A DNA stretch of 64,000 nt from Epiperipatus broadwayi (taxonomy: Eukaryota > Onychophora > Udeonychophora > Euonychophora > Peripatidae): assembly GCA_028023455.1 (NCBI GenBank), contig JAQFVV010000031.1, positions 308,001 through 372,000 of the forward strand. The letters are read 5' to 3'. The notes beneath the pieces were generated by a model. That model was not told the DNA's origin, searched no databases, and saw only the letters and a program-made list of their open reading frames with translations. This document shows, piece by piece, positions 37,943-50,907 of the stretch. The first letter of the stretch is position 1. Every line of letters begins with the position of its first letter. Position numbers and translations under genes: made by a program.

Positions 37943-38695
37943 ATATATATATATATATATATATCCATTCTGCATCATATTCATGTGAAACAAGAAAACT
38001 CATCAACACATCTTCAAGTACTTTCAAGACCTCAACCAAATCAGGACTGTCATGAAAATACATATATATGACCAGTTGCATCTATATAACAGCCAATTCA
38101 ATCCTAACAGATGATGCACCCCCTCTCCACAGCACATGCAACAACTTTCAATGTACAAGCCTTTTGGTGTCATTGTGGTATCTTCATGATTGGAAACAAC
38201 ACCAAAAAACAGACAGCTACAGTTATCAATAAGCTCCAACTAATCAAAGCCCAGAACTATAATACTTAATCCCCAGACATTTTTCCTGCCATGTGGTCAC
38301 TACTAAAACAACCATGCAAGCAATAACAGGTCCTAATCCAACAATCACCACATTGAATAGCATTCAATGGCAGAATTCATTACTCTCAACATAACTGACC
38401 TTCACTAACTGATCTCAACACCATACATCACCAGACTACATAAGTTACCATCTTACCATGACTTCTAGTTGCTCACCACATGTAATTCTACTCTGAATTG
38501 ACTTTCTTATTTGTCCAGCACCCATAGCTTGACTTCATACTACAAGGATTATAAGTTACCTCTCTATTGTAATCCAAGATTAACAATTAAAAGAATAGGC
38601 AAAACTCACTATAGCATAAAAAGTGGTGGTCATGTGATGTTTATTGAATTAAAAGAACAATAATCAACACTAATTTAGTGGCCATAAATAATTTC

Positions 38696-38700
<5 letters not shown>
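37943..38700 (+). pseudogene. LINE copy L6, second part (C-terminus and 3' UTR)
   Basis: Resumes with a block reading PFCIIFM (about 37,964-37,985), equivalent to PFCGLCH of the C-terminal zinc knuckle. It continues through FWCHCGIFMIGNNT (about 38,160-38,205) and AMWSLLKQP (about 38,292-38,320), the end of the LINE protein. The rest is 3' UTR homologous to 34,425-34,700, running into a (TA)n tract at about 38,700. The expected AAAC-(AAT)n terminus is missing, so the 3' end is truncated. Confidence 0.75.
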
Positions 38701-39237
<537 letters not shown>

Positions 39238-41272
39238 GTTTCAAAAGGCCTTTATTGTCTCAAAAGAATTACAAATTTTGCATTTACATAGTTTGTCTAC
39301 ATATAATATCCTGGATTGTCCATTATCATTTGAACACCATTAGCAAATCAATTACTTATAATAGAAAGGAAAAAATTGTTGCTAAATTGTCCTTGTTGCT
39401 AATTTGACATGCATATCCTTCTAAGTTTTTTTATAATGTTTAATTTCCTTAATTCACTATAACATAGATCTAATCTTAAGTAATGACCAGGTTGCTGCAT
39501 AAATGTCAGGTCTGGCCAGTCTCTTATCCCTTTTCTGTATTATTTCAAGTTTATTTGAAAAAGTAACTGGATGTCTCCTGGAATTGTTACCAATTAGAAA
39601 AGTGCATCTAGTACACCAGTATGCATATAGCACAAAGGTTGCTGCCCTGACACTTGGTGTTAATCCTTCTCTAAATGCAGAAATCAATTGATGCATTGTT
39701 ACATTAGACCTCCTGTAACTGCTAGTTATGAGATTTCTTATGTGCCTAAGTCCCTCACAGTGATATAGCAGATGTGATAGGGTTTCCTCAGCTCGATGGC
39801 ATAACCCACAAAAGGGATCAATTGACGTATACAGTCTTTTATGGCAAAGAAAATATGTGGTAGGTAATGCAGATAGATTAAGTTTTATTAGAAAATTGAA
39901 AAACTTTGGTTCTAAGGCCCATTGTTTATACCTTTTAACCAATTTCTTATTATTAATTCCCAGTATTGGTTCTAAAGCAATTGTGTTATTATCTTTATGC
40001 ATTCATTCATAAATTTCCCAGTATTTGTATTTATTAATAAATTGCTCTGGGATTTTTGATTCTGTTTTACAAAGATGTATTAATTGTTCAAAATATGATA
40101 ATTTTTTTGGTGGTGGTTTATCAGTTGGAATGACCTCTATGAGCTGCTTAATTTTTGGAAATTGTTTAATAATATCAATTATATTGTTCATCATTCTCTG
40201 TTTTGCAAAAATACCAATATCATGTAAGCCCAAACCATTTTTATTCAATGGCTGACATAGTTTTGCCATTGATATTGCCACGACTTTCCTTGACCATAGT
40301 AGTTGATTGCAAATGGTCTTAATTTTGGAGATAAAAGCTTTTGAGAAAGCAACCACTGGCATAAAGTAAACTATCTTAGTCATCATCAAACTATTAATCA
40401 ATTGAATCTTGGAATATACTGACATATAGGTATTGGATAGAGAGTCTGCTATTTTCTGTATTTCATTTTTCAATTTGTTCTGCAAATGACATCTCATTCC
40501 AGTAGTCCCTAGATGGAATGGAAATCCAAGGAATGAGCCTGGCTTTGCCTGGAAAATGGATGTGCATGGCCTTCCTGTGAATATAGTCCATGCTGCTGTT
40601 TTTTCTGGATTGAAACTTAGTTTAAATTCCTTTGAGTATTCTTCTAAAATCATCTGTAGTTTTGGTATCTGCCTTTTTGATTTCAGGAAAACTGTAATAT
40701 CATCCATGTATGCAATGCAGGTCAATTTTTGACCTGTTCCTGGGATTTCCATTCCCTCAAATGCCTGTTGTAATCGGACAAGAAGTGGATTTATATATAA
40801 AATAAATAAGATGGCACTAAGTGGAGACCCTTGTGAAAGTGATTTAGTTGGTGTGAAAGCTGGTGAATTTCTGCCATTTAGAGTAATGTGAAGCTCACGA
40901 TTTAAGAGTAAATTTGTTATAACATATATATGTGATTTTGGCATTTCAGTGTCATTCAATAATCTCAACAGTATAGATATATCAACATTGTCAAAAGCCA
41001 AAGCAATATCCAGCTGTACAACAATCGGGCCATATCTTTTCTTTTCTCTAATTGATGTCAAAATAGCCTTAAATAACATAGCAGCTTGTGTGGTAGATGA
41101 ATGTTTTTTAGCAAACTGAGCTGGTGAAATCATCGGTAAAATAAATGGTTCTATTTTATCTTTAATTACTTTCTCTAAAATCTTTATGGGCAATGGACCC
41201 ATTGATATTGGCCTTATCTCTGATAACAAAGGAATGGGCTTCTTTTTTTTATTAAATGGCACGATCGTGATT

Positions 41273-41308
<36 letters not shown>
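39238..41308 (-). mobile_element. LINE copy L7, best preserved, flanked by (AAT)n at both ends
   Basis: A 5'-truncated element. On the minus strand it starts at a 34-bp (AAT)n tract (41,275-41,308), runs through RT and the C-terminal domain, has a roughly 220-bp 3' UTR, an AATAAAGG signal and TTTTGAAACAT, and ends in (AAT)n (39,040-39,237). The repeat is in the same orientation on both sides, as expected if it inserted into an existing AAT array. Sequence outside the left array (41,314 onward) is not LINE. Confidence 0.88.
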
Positions 41309-41309
<1 letters not shown>

Positions 41310-41313
41310 ACAT
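39457..41313 (-). pseudogene. LINE reverse transcriptase ORF of L7 with one in-frame stop
   Basis: Two adjacent frames (41,313-40,003, 436 aa; 40,002-39,457, 181 aa) are the same frame separated by a single TGA, so the protein is nearly intact. The opening run of Asn is the AAT array, not real protein. RT landmarks in the first part are RPISMGPLPIKILEKVIKD (34-52), motif A QLDIALAFDNV (100-110), motif B QGSPLS (161-166), motif C YMDD (202-205), and FLGFPF (261-266). A thumb region ends near residue 345. The second part has a zinc knuckle, C65-x2-C68-x8-H77-x4-C82, usual at the C-terminus of APE-type LINEs. The endonuclease is missing through 5' truncation. It would copy LINE RNA at a nicked target if intact. 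Confidence 0.92.
41275..41308. repeat. (ATT)n tract at the 5' junction of L7
   Basis: About 11 triplets, located exactly where homology of L7 to copy L9 begins. On the minus strand it reads (AAT)n directly before the coding sequence for VPFNKKKK. Confidence 0.95.
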
Positions 41314-43017
41314 TAATTAAAAGAAAAAAATCAATTTATAATTCTTCTAAATTTTGTAAACAATCTTCAAGTATATTGTATTGTAATTTAAATTGATATG
41401 AAACAGTCTAATTAGTTATCACTAGAGGGAGAGCTATTAATTAGTATTCACACTATTCTGTTATTGGTCCATTTGGTACAACAATCTAATGTAATACAAG
41501 GTATAAATAATTCAGCAGAGTTTGTAGGGAGGCTGTCAAAAAAGAAAATCAGAATAAAAAGGACTTCAATATCTACACCTATAAAAATAAAGAGCTAAAA
41601 AATTGGTAAAATTGAAATTTACTTGAACAAAATTACAAGATATTGTCTGTTTAAAAACATGGAATAAAACATTTCACACTTTGTGTTCATTCTTCACTAT
41701 TTTCCATCAATATACAGTTCCTGAGATTCATAGTGGAGAAAAGAAATGGAGAGCCATATTGAGAATTATTTGTCTGAACAAATATAACTCCAAACTAAGG
41801 ACTAATCCAGAAAGTGTAAGCATTTACTTTTATTTTATTTATGTTAGCCGGTTTTCATATTTAAAAATGGTGTGTGAATTATTTAGATTGGCAAAGAGAA
41901 GAAGAAAATGTTTTGTTTCATGCTCTTTATAATAAAGAAGAAAAAGACATTTGTTATAAATTATAATCTTAATAAAATATAATTAGAAATAATTTTGAAG
42001 AAAAGTATTAAAAGATTAAGCAAACAAACTAAAATTCATTTTAAGTAGTATAAAGTTTAACCAATTTAAAAGGCGAAAAAATGTGTGAACTTATTTCCTA
42101 TCTTATTAAAGAAGATAGATTGTCTGCTAAATTTTGTTTTAGCACTATTTTTGCTTAGTTACTGAAAATGGAAAAGTTACAGTGCTATAAATGCCCAAGG
42201 ATATCGTATTTATAATTTTTAATGATTGAATAAATTCATCCTAGTATTATTTTTAAAAAAAAAAACATATTAATTTGCTGATAGAAATAAATAAATAAAT
42301 ATTTACCTCTTAATCTTCATTGTGTAACATGTGAATTAACAATAGTTTTAAGTATTTTAAAAATGCCAAGATCATTTTAAAATTATTCCAGATATTACTG
42401 TGGATGGAAAAAAAATCAATAAATGATTTTATAAAGTTTATCTTGTTAATTGTAATAAACCCATAACTTCATTTTTAAGGAAAATTATCTACACAAAGTG
42501 GGAATAAACATTGTATTTTAGTTGTGCTATACAGTTTTGGAAGTGTTTGAATTTTGTTTCACTATGCCAGGATCGAATATAATAATCAGAAAATATACAT
42601 ATGTATTACTTGTAGATATTTTGCTCATGATATCAGTTTCCTTATTATTTAGCTCATAATGATGGAACAAACTTTGAACTAAGGAGGATAAAATATAATG
42701 GGAGAAAATGTTTTTTTATTTGTTTATTGCTAATGTTTAGTATTGTAACATACTGTTTGTAATGTGTTATTCAGGGATTTTTTTTATTGTGGTAGGAAAA
42801 TATATTTAGTTAAGGATAAATAAATATATATATATATATATTTGTTATTTTCTTATTTGAGGGAAAATATAATATTAATTATCGTTTATCTAGACAGGGA
42901 GAGAGAGAGATTCATCTCTCGCACTTTTAAAATAGATTTTAATATTTTATTGAAGGGTAAACAAACAGACAAAATTTGTCAAAGATATAATATAATGACA
43001 CAATTGCTTTATTATAT
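41314..43017. other. Gene-free AT-rich stretch
   Basis: No gene was recognised. A short frame at 41,681-41,932 (83 codons) has no family resemblance. (TA)n near 42,825 and a GAGAGAGAGA run near 42,900. It ends in the 8-bp duplication AAAATATT (43,018-43,025). Confidence 0.45.
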
Positions 43018-43587
43018 AAAATATTGTTTGTTTTCTCATCCCTGGTGTTCGCCTCAAGATGTCACTATTTCTAGGTCAATTCCTAGAAATATACCGTTTC
43101 ACCCAACAAACGAGGAAATTTTCTACACTATAAATGCAAAAAAAAAGTTCTCACATTATGTTGGGTGGGGACAGAAGCCAACACAAAGAGACTTCTTTCT
43201 ATGATAAAACACAGAAAGAGTTCCTGACGATGGCTGCCGGTTATGATTTTTTTCTATGCTAAAAGCAAAGAGAAATGCCTTTAATTGGCTGCCATAGTTG
43301 ATTTTGTTATTCATTTTCTCATAATCTTCGAATATCTATTATCTCTGTAGTTTGGTGTGAGAGTATGTGTATTTGAGACAGTCATAGTTTTTTAAAATTT
43401 GATTAGACATATTTTTTTAATGTGCTGTAACTTACTTTAGTGTTGTAAGTTTATTAATCATGACGTGAAGCTTCCATGAGGAATGTGTAACCCTCAAAAA
43501 GTGATTTGAAAGGGTACACGCCAGTATTTATTTGACAATCACACGACCAATAATGTTCTCACAAGAATTCTTTCCATAACAAGTAAG

Positions 43588-43800
43588 ATGGCCACCACCA
43601 TGTCTAACATGGAGTATTTGAAGTTGTGGGAATTGCCATCAACTGAAGCCAGTGCTGTGGCGTATTTGCAAAAAAATAATATCCTGTTGAAATGGAAAAA
43701 GTGTCTTTGTGGTGAGGAAATGCGAATTCATGCTAATAAAGATCTGTTATGTCTGCCAGTTCTATATATAATACTCACTGGTGAACAATCTATGCAGTAA
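43588..43800 (+). pseudogene. N-terminal fragment of a Merlin/ISXO2-like transposase
   Basis: A 70-codon frame. ASAVAYLQKNNILLKWKKC followed by CGEEM resembles the start of ISXO2/Merlin transposases, where a short helix (AVxFLQxxGLL) leads into a zinc-ribbon Cys pair. The resemblance stops at about residue 52, before the second Cys pair and the DDE core. It lies inside Merlin-like copy 2 in the expected orientation, which supports the call. No catalytic residues are present. Confidence 0.5.
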
Positions 43801-44744
43801 GCCAACCTTGCCCTGCCTATATATGCATACAAGAATCATAATCCCTGAGACTAACGCTGGTAGAATAAGAAAAGAGATTTAAATACAATACACTAATATA
43901 TACATATTTACATGAATACATTAAAACAATCATTATACATTTAGATCAACAAACCCGAAGGTATACCAAAATGAGAATAAAGATCTACCCAACCTACTTT
44001 ATAGTCCCCCCTATATGCTGACTGTTGGACGTTCGGAGGCCAGCAGTCTGCTATCATGCTAAATAAGTGATGTTCAGCACCTTTCACAGTTCATCTGCAT
44101 TGGTAGAACTCCCAGTTTGTAAGTGCCCAATGCTTTACACTTGCACTCATTTCACCAGTTCTGATTTTTCTGGATTTGATTGGTCAAATCTTGCCCGTCT
44201 GTCCTGGTTGGATCAATCCCTCCCAATTTACTTGCAGAAGCAGATTTAGACTTACCTTTTACTTTGATTGATTACCCCTTTTGCAGCCAGATTACTTTTT
44301 TAATTATTCATCTTGTTGATCTGTAAAGTTCCTTCATTAATTAACCAGTTCCTATCTAAAAGTATTTGTTGTTTTTTTTTTTTTTTTTGCTGTTTTACAA
44401 AATAACACAGCTATTAAAGTTTAAGATGATTTTAAATTAACGAAGTATTTTTATTTCATGTATATATATATATATATATATAACTTGCATATGTATATGT
44501 GACAATTGATACATGTGCATATGATTCAATATTAAATCCCCATTTACAACATTTACTATTATTATTTTGTGTGTATTTTAATTATACACCTACATAGCAA
44601 TACTTCCCCCAAGTTCTAAGATTATTTGTTAGTCTTCAAACTTAACATAGAATCATTTAAATATTTGGGAGGGTTTATTTTCCTTTTTTAGTTGTTGCCA
44701 TGAATTATTTTCCATTTGTAGTGATGTATGTGTATCATTAAAAC

Positions 44745-45290
44745 ACACACAAAATCATAATAGGAAATGTTGTCTAAATTACATTACTTTTTATAGATTT
44801 ATAATTACATATTGCTTTTCAATAAAATTATTGATTTACCGTAACTTTAAAAAGACACACATAAAATCAAAAAAAAATTAGAAAAAGCCCTGTAACTTTA
44901 AAGACACACACACACACACAAACTAAAAAACAATATAAGATTAATAAACGTTTACTTATTACGTCTTGCTTTTTAATAAAATTATTGATTTACCATAACT
45001 TTAAAAAGACACCCATAAAGTCAAAAAAAAATTAGAAAAACACTGTAACATTAAAGACACACACACAAACAAAAAAAACATTATAAGATTAATAAACATT
45101 TACTTATTATGTATTGCTTTTGAATAAAATGATTGATTTACTCTTGAAAAAAATACCATAACTTTAAAAAGACACACATCAAGTCAAAAAAAAAAAAAAG
45201 CAGAAAAAAATATTGTAACTTTAAAGACAGACACACAAACTAAAAAACAATATAAGATTAATAAACATTTACAAAAATGAAAGACTAACA
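44745..45290. repeat. Tandem repeat, about 150-bp units, inside Merlin-like copy 2
   Basis: About 3.5 units marked by ATTGATTTACCGTAACTTTA-like cores at about 44,830, 44,982 and 45,132, and by ACACACACAAAC runs. One unit of the same kind is present, inverted, in copy 1 near 31,430-31,560, so the unit is ancestral to both copies and was amplified here. Confidence 0.8.
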
Positions 45291-45464
45291 TCATATAATA
45301 GTATTAATTAGTAGAATATTTTATTACAAATCTAATAAATCAGATATTTTGATATCAAATCAATCACACAGGTCCGAGCCAGAATCGTTATATGTATATG
45401 TTTTTGATTAGCATTAATGCCATCTCTAGGTGAACACCAGGGATGAGAAAACAACCAAAATATT

Positions 45465-45966
45465 TGATCTAAGCATTTTGCATTTCTTACATTTTGCCTA
45501 TGAATTAGCATGTCTACTTTAAATACAAAAGGTAGACTAATCTTCATTGTCTATGTGTGTATTGCTTGTTATAACAAAAGTATTATTATGCTTTTCAAAA
45601 TAATTAATGGTCATTTGACTTACTGTGGTTTGCTTAATACACTATTAGTTTCTGCATTGTGAAATGGAATATTTATGTTTCACTTTTATTGTTAAAATTA
45701 TGTTATCTTGCTATTATATTGTATTGATAAGGATTTGTGACAGCTTTCAGCTGATAAGTATTGTAACGGTAAGAATTGTCCCTCCACATAACAAAATCTA
45801 GAACACAGGTAAAATACACTAAAGCTGATCGAATCTGAATTCTGGGATCTGGAATCCAACCAACATTCAATCCTTATACCTCTGCTCAATGATCTAATAT
45901 CCTATGGAGACATTTCTCAACTTACACAGACATTCAATTTACCCACAGTCTGGCAGTCACCCAGGG
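45465..45966 (-). other. Sequence abutting the LTR, possibly retroelement leader
   Basis: No gene. The part at about 45,830-45,966 contains GGGATCTGGAATCC, similar to GGGCATCTGGAATCTG in the leader of the LTR element (about 52,705), and ends CAGGG before the LTR, exactly as the leader at 53,025-53,029 does. It may be leader sequence of a second, tandem copy of the same LTR element. This is an inference from short matches. Confidence 0.35.
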
Positions 45967-48637
45967 TGGAACAAGAGACTCATAAATTAACGAATTTAAC
46001 ACTGATTTGGTCAGATATACACACATATGACTAAATGATTAATTATGGAAACTAATAGAGTGATCTACATATAAATATAATGATGTATGTGCAAATAAAT
46101 CTAGAGTTGGATAAACTGAACCCATGGACAATAAAGATATGAAAACGAGTTATATTTTAAAGATTATTAATTTAATAAAACAATAATGAATAGTAAATCA
46201 AAATATACAAAATTATGTAATGACAAAGTGAGAGATTACACACACAGGCATTGCATAATTAATGAGATTAATATTACATGTTATCTCATTATAAGCATTC
46301 AATAAAGTGTAGCGTGGTATTGAAGTTTATGACTATATTAATATGCCCAATTTCTAGCTCTTTTGTAGTCTGCTAAATCATATGGAACTTAATAACCAAA
46401 GTTATATAACTAACTTAATAGCACTCCTACAGCATCTATCTATATATCTAGTTAAGTTGAGCCCACAATCAAGCTCAGAGATATGCAAGTTAGTGTGTTA
46501 ATCTAGTAGGATATATACTGACCCTAGATAAGCATTTAATATAAAAGGAGAGAAATCTGGTTTATAATAGGTTTACCTGTATACTCTATGGCACATATCA
46601 AAATATTAATAAAGCTAGAAGGTGTGAATGGGTCATTATTCATGGGCTTCAGTGTCAAAGGCTCACTTGCCCTACAACCACTCAAATTGCTATGAATAGG
46701 AACATTAGTAGTTCAGGGAGTCAGATAAGCATTAATTATGAATAATCTAGGTGATGTGCCCTATTTCTAAAAGAGTGTCCTTTACCCAAACTAAGTGGAT
46801 AAGTGTGACCTCCACCAGTAACTCATCAAGAATCATGTAGCAAGCAGATAATTGTATATCATGTACTTAGTAAGGACACATCCACAACTTATATATATAT
46901 AACGCAAATACATAAAATTATATTAGCTTACCTTAAAAATAGATAGTATCTATTTGCATATCTATACAATCCAGTTCTCAAATTTAGTATTTCAAATATA
47001 CTATTTAGGAACTAAATTAATTAGTAACCTAGTTTAAGATTATCACCTGCATCTCAACATATATAAATCTAAAGAGGACAAAGTATATTTGAAGGACAAT
47101 TACAAATAAAATATTAAAATATGATTTGAGAATATCTCTGTGGCTAGTTCCTATGATGTATGAGTTACATATATAAATAGTTATAATTTATAACTAGAGT
47201 TAAGCAAACTACAATTTTATCTAGAGAACAACTGATTATCAGAATATTAATACCCAAAATTAATCATTAAAATAATGATAACATGATCTCGAAACAACAA
47301 GTGAAGAAAAATAATATTCAATTATTTAATATTTATTATAGCGAAGTTTTGAAATTATCTTCACAGATTGATAAGCTAAAATTATGCTTATAAATACTCA
47401 CGGTTTCGAGTTATTTGGCATATTAAATACATATAATATTAAAATGATAAAATTGTAGAATAAATTGAATAGATTAGAAATAGGCACGAAAGACTGCAGA
47501 AAATTATACATTTAGTTTAAAATAGATTATCAGAGTTTTACATTTTAAAAGAGAATTTAATATCGCAAGTTTTACAATCAGATAAGATTTAAACATTAGC
47601 ATTCAACAGTTTTCTTTACAGATTTTAGAAAAGGTGTTTGGAAAGGCAGGTTTAATAAAATAGCTAGCTTTAAAATAAAGAATTGGAAGTCATAGTTTAT
47701 AAACAGAGCTCTGAGAGAAAATTTATCAATTTACCAGTCAATTGTTTTCTTTGCAGTTCTGGGCACTTGGGACAATAATAAGTTGATACTTTTGATGATG
47801 ATTTAAAGTTAATGGAGGTTTTTCCATGGGCTGCTTTGCTGGGTATGGCATTATGTTTTATCGGACCCAAGTTCTTTTCATCACCAGCAAGGAGAGAGAT
47901 GAGGGATCATCTACTTTACCCCAACATTTTAAAGATGAAATAAATGTGGGTTCTGTTTACAATTCACTTATTATATATATGATCAATCCTTGGCAACAAA
48001 ACTTTAAGTATTTATATTTTTCTAACTCTGGCCACCTGTTTATTTTTACAAGCTTGTTCATAGCTGAAAAACCCATTACTTTATTTTAGAAAAATATATT
48101 TAATGACATCAACTAATTTAGATTTTGTTTTTCTACCTTTTCCCCCTGCTGTTTATTGTGACAATGCTATAAAATTCTGCGAATTTTTATTAACATATTA
48201 GATTTATAAAATCAAGTTCATGCTATTTTAGGACTATTGGGTGACCTAATTTAAAGTTGTTTACATGAAGAATTAAAAGATTCATTGATAATTAGTAGAA
48301 AACTAATTTTATTACCATACATGCAGAATAACAACAACAGAAATGGCTTATATACATATGCAATTTCAATAATATAACAATAAAATTGGCTAAATAATTT
48401 AAACTAAAATATTTTTAAAACTAGAAATATTTCAAAATGAATACATATCTGTAATATATACATATATTATTAAATTACAGACTTACTGTTTGCATATATA
48501 TATATATATGCGATTCTGCATATATAGTAATTTGAGGTTGTTTAAATGGGTACTCTGAGAGGATTTAAACCTGGCATATACATAGGTGTGGGGGTAAAAT
48601 ACATGAAACAGGCAGGTGGATAAAACTGACTGTTTCA
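45967..48637 (-). mobile_element. Giant LTR (2.67 kb), downstream LTR of the retrotransposon
   Basis: On the minus strand it runs TGAAACAGTC...GTTCCA. It matches 53,030-53,587 plus 56,371-58,478 almost throughout, with identical order and scattered substitutions. It starts right after the gag-pol remnant and its short tail (48,638-49,018), as a 3' LTR should. Its 2.67-kb length is large for an LTR. No matching target duplication is visible at the outer ends (CAGGG left, GTATA right of the partner). Confidence 0.8.
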
Positions 48638-49017
48638 TATCCTCAAACTTACTTTTTAAAAAAAACATAAAAAAATGTTTTTACTTAATTTTGGATTTTA
48701 TACAATGATCAATCTTGGTATTCATATAAATGACTGGTTCTAAATTTGCTCCTGTCTGAACATCTATGCTTTGCTTTGCTACTACTCTCATGCTCCACCC
48801 CATAATGAAAAACTTATATAACAAATAGGAATAGATAAAAAAACACTTCTACTTAAACTAATTAAGAAATACAAATTTATAAAAGAAAATTATATTTATA
48901 AAGTGATTAAAAAACAAATATAAAAATGAATTATATGTTGTTAGTAAACCCCCATGGTGGTTAGTTTAGTTTACAAGAAAAAAGGTAGGGGTTTGATCCA
49001 TGTACCTCTTATATTGT

Positions 49018-49400
49018 TTAGGTAGAATCAGGGGGTTGATTGATACACAGTTTCAATCTATGGGGATGGTAAACTCCTATGACTATCATCTTATCTTTCA
49101 ACACCACCTTATCTTTCAACACCTTATCTTTCAACATGCATGAGTTACTTCTGTAGTTCCCTTTAATTTTGTAGAGGCCTCTGTATAGAGAGAATAACTT
49201 GGTGTATTCTCTGTGGGGCCTATTACTAGATCTAGGTATCTTAGTCCCCACCTTGTCTCTTTCCCCAAACCAATAAAAGTACTTCTACACTAGAGATCTT
49301 CTCATTGTCTTCTGTCTGAACTTGATCTTGGCAGCACACCAATCCCTGTCTTTGTCAATATGGCAGTAATCTTTTGCCAATGGTGTTTTGACTAGGGTCT
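49018..49400 (-). pseudogene. Integrase C-terminal remnant (Ty3/gypsy-like)
   Basis: Frames ending at 49,018 contain ERDKVGTKIP, then YTKLFSLYRGLYKIKGNY, then VIGVYHPHRLKLC. These resemble the C-terminal end of gypsy-type integrases (GDKVW..., the GPY/F module, and VVHVDRLKP). A stop near 49,285 breaks the upstream part. The element order (this, then LTR) fits the end of pol. The family call is from motif memory. BEL/Pao is an alternative. Confidence 0.55.
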
Positions 49401-49700
49401 CCATTCATTAGAGCACAAACACTGTAAAAAAAACCCAGTGAATGACTTATCTGGTGGCTTCTTGCAAAACATTCTCCAGATGTTAAGCACCCTCAAGATA
49501 TTGGTATGTAGATCAGCCCAGAAAAATGGCCTTCTAATGGCTCCTTCAGTTTTCCAAAATTCACAGTATCTTGTAATATGAGGATCATTGCAAGACAGAT
49601 GCTTCCCTAGTTCAGGAGGAGCTATAATCTGGTATCTTTTTTACTTCCTAGCACTGCCTTGCATAAACCTACAATCTTGTTTGAATACCTCTATTATTTC

Positions 49701-50027
49701 TCAGTATTCAGGAGGGCTACCCTTCCAGAAATGAAGGGCTCTAAAATTCCCCTTGACTAAACTGCCCACCATATTGGTCATAACTGCCAACTGTTGGTCT
49801 TTCGTGGATGTGTGACATGGTACAAATTTTACTGGATATCTATCAATGACACCTGGCATTCCTCTTTCATGACCAAGGTAACATGTCATTCTACATTCAA
49901 GCCTCTGTAGTGCAACACTCAATCTCATTGTGGGACTTCTGTCACAGACATCCAGATCAGTGGGATTAAGGTTTTCAGCTCCAATCAGAACGTGTCTTGA
50001 CCTATCCACCTGTAATGATTGACTCAT
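49701..50027 (-). pseudogene. Unassigned frame in the LTR element (gag-pol region)
   Basis: 108 codons starting at a Met. Codon use is less A/T-skewed than the surroundings, and the frame follows the one at 50,033-50,536 after a stop and frameshift, so both are probably one broken polyprotein. It contains CRMTCYLGHERGMPGVIDRY. I do not recognise a domain. Confidence 0.4.
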
Positions 50028-50032
50028 TTTAA

Positions 50033-50536
50033 CTAACCAGGCACCTCCATCAATAAATCCCCTACTGATATCACCGTATTCTTACAACTAGCTTCTGCTT
50101 TTGTTTCTTCCTTCTCCTCTGCCGTAGATTTTGTTGACATGTTAGTCTCAACTGCTACTCCACACTTTTTAGCTGCCACATGAAAAATTGGAGGTTCAGT
50201 GATGTCTCCAGCCTTTCTAATCTTATGTGAGATAAATTCTACAGACCCACTGTCTTTGCACTTGTATCCTCTGTTGGGTTGAACTACATCCTTTTCATTA
50301 ACCATGCTCCCCACAGACATAGGTATCTGTTTGATTGTCTGGTCAACATGATCTTGGCAGGCAGGATTACAAATGGTAGGTACCTTGACATACACAAAGT
50401 CCTCTTCCAGTACCTCCATATTTAACCTAATTCTGATGGGTTTTACTTCTAACTTACATTGGACCCCTGCAGCCCCCAATAGAACTTGTTGAGTTTTTTT
50501 TACTATCTCCTTCACTGTCTCACAGTCATCTACCAA
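50033..50536 (-). pseudogene. Gag-like frame of the LTR element, function unassigned
   Basis: 167 codons, open further upstream without a Met. A charged segment (STAEEKEETKAEASC) lies near the end and scattered Cys and Lys residues are present, but no CCHC knuckle and no protease triad is certain. The upstream sequence to about 50,900 continues in broken frames rich in Lys and Glu. It lies between the leader and the integrase remnant, the position of gag and protease. Confidence 0.45.
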
Positions 50537-50907
50537 ATCTACTATAGCCTGGCCTGTTTTCCCTTTGGGAACTCCAGAGAGCTCTATGCCTTCTACTTCT
50601 AAACTATCCCCCTCATCTTGGCTTTCATTCCTACTTCACCCTATTCTATGCCTAGGGTCACTAAGGCTATACCTTTCTTCATCTTTATGACACTTCCTTC
50701 TTGGACCTCCTTCATCTTTAAACCAACAACTTTCTCTTCCAGCCATTTTTGCTCCTTCTTCTGTTGTATTTTCTTTGGTTCTGGCTGACATGAAACCTCT
50801 GCTCTTGTCTCCATCTGTATAACTGCTTCTCTGATATATTGTTCAAAGTTTCCTCCTATCTTTAGGCACTGCTTTTTGTATTTCTCTTCTATGTTTAAAA
50901 TTTTCCT

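Larger units (their letters stand above)
43026..45456 (+). mobile_element. Merlin-like DNA transposon, copy 2
   Basis: The ends are GTTTGTTTTCTCATCCCTGG and, as reverse complement of the right end, GGTTGTTTTCTCATCCCTGG, matching to about 25 bp. Exact 8-bp target duplication AAAATATT at 43,018-43,025 and 45,457-45,464. The left about 500 bp is homologous (inverted) to the right part of copy 1, and the right about 100 bp (CATATACATATAACG in reverse) to the left part of copy 1. It retains a short frame resembling the N-terminus of a Merlin/ISXO2 transposase (43,588-43,800). The middle (about 43,800-44,400) has no counterpart in copy 1 and may be a further insertion. Confidence 0.82.

Noticed and set aside
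37860-37945. tRNA-like segment (GATTCGAATAC resembles a B box; nearby 7-bp hairpin)
   Set aside because: No acceptor stem, D-arm or A box could be fitted. ATTCGAAT is also palindromic and may match by chance.
41681-41932. 83-codon frame
   Set aside because: No family motif, no conserved context, AT-driven composition. Likely chance.
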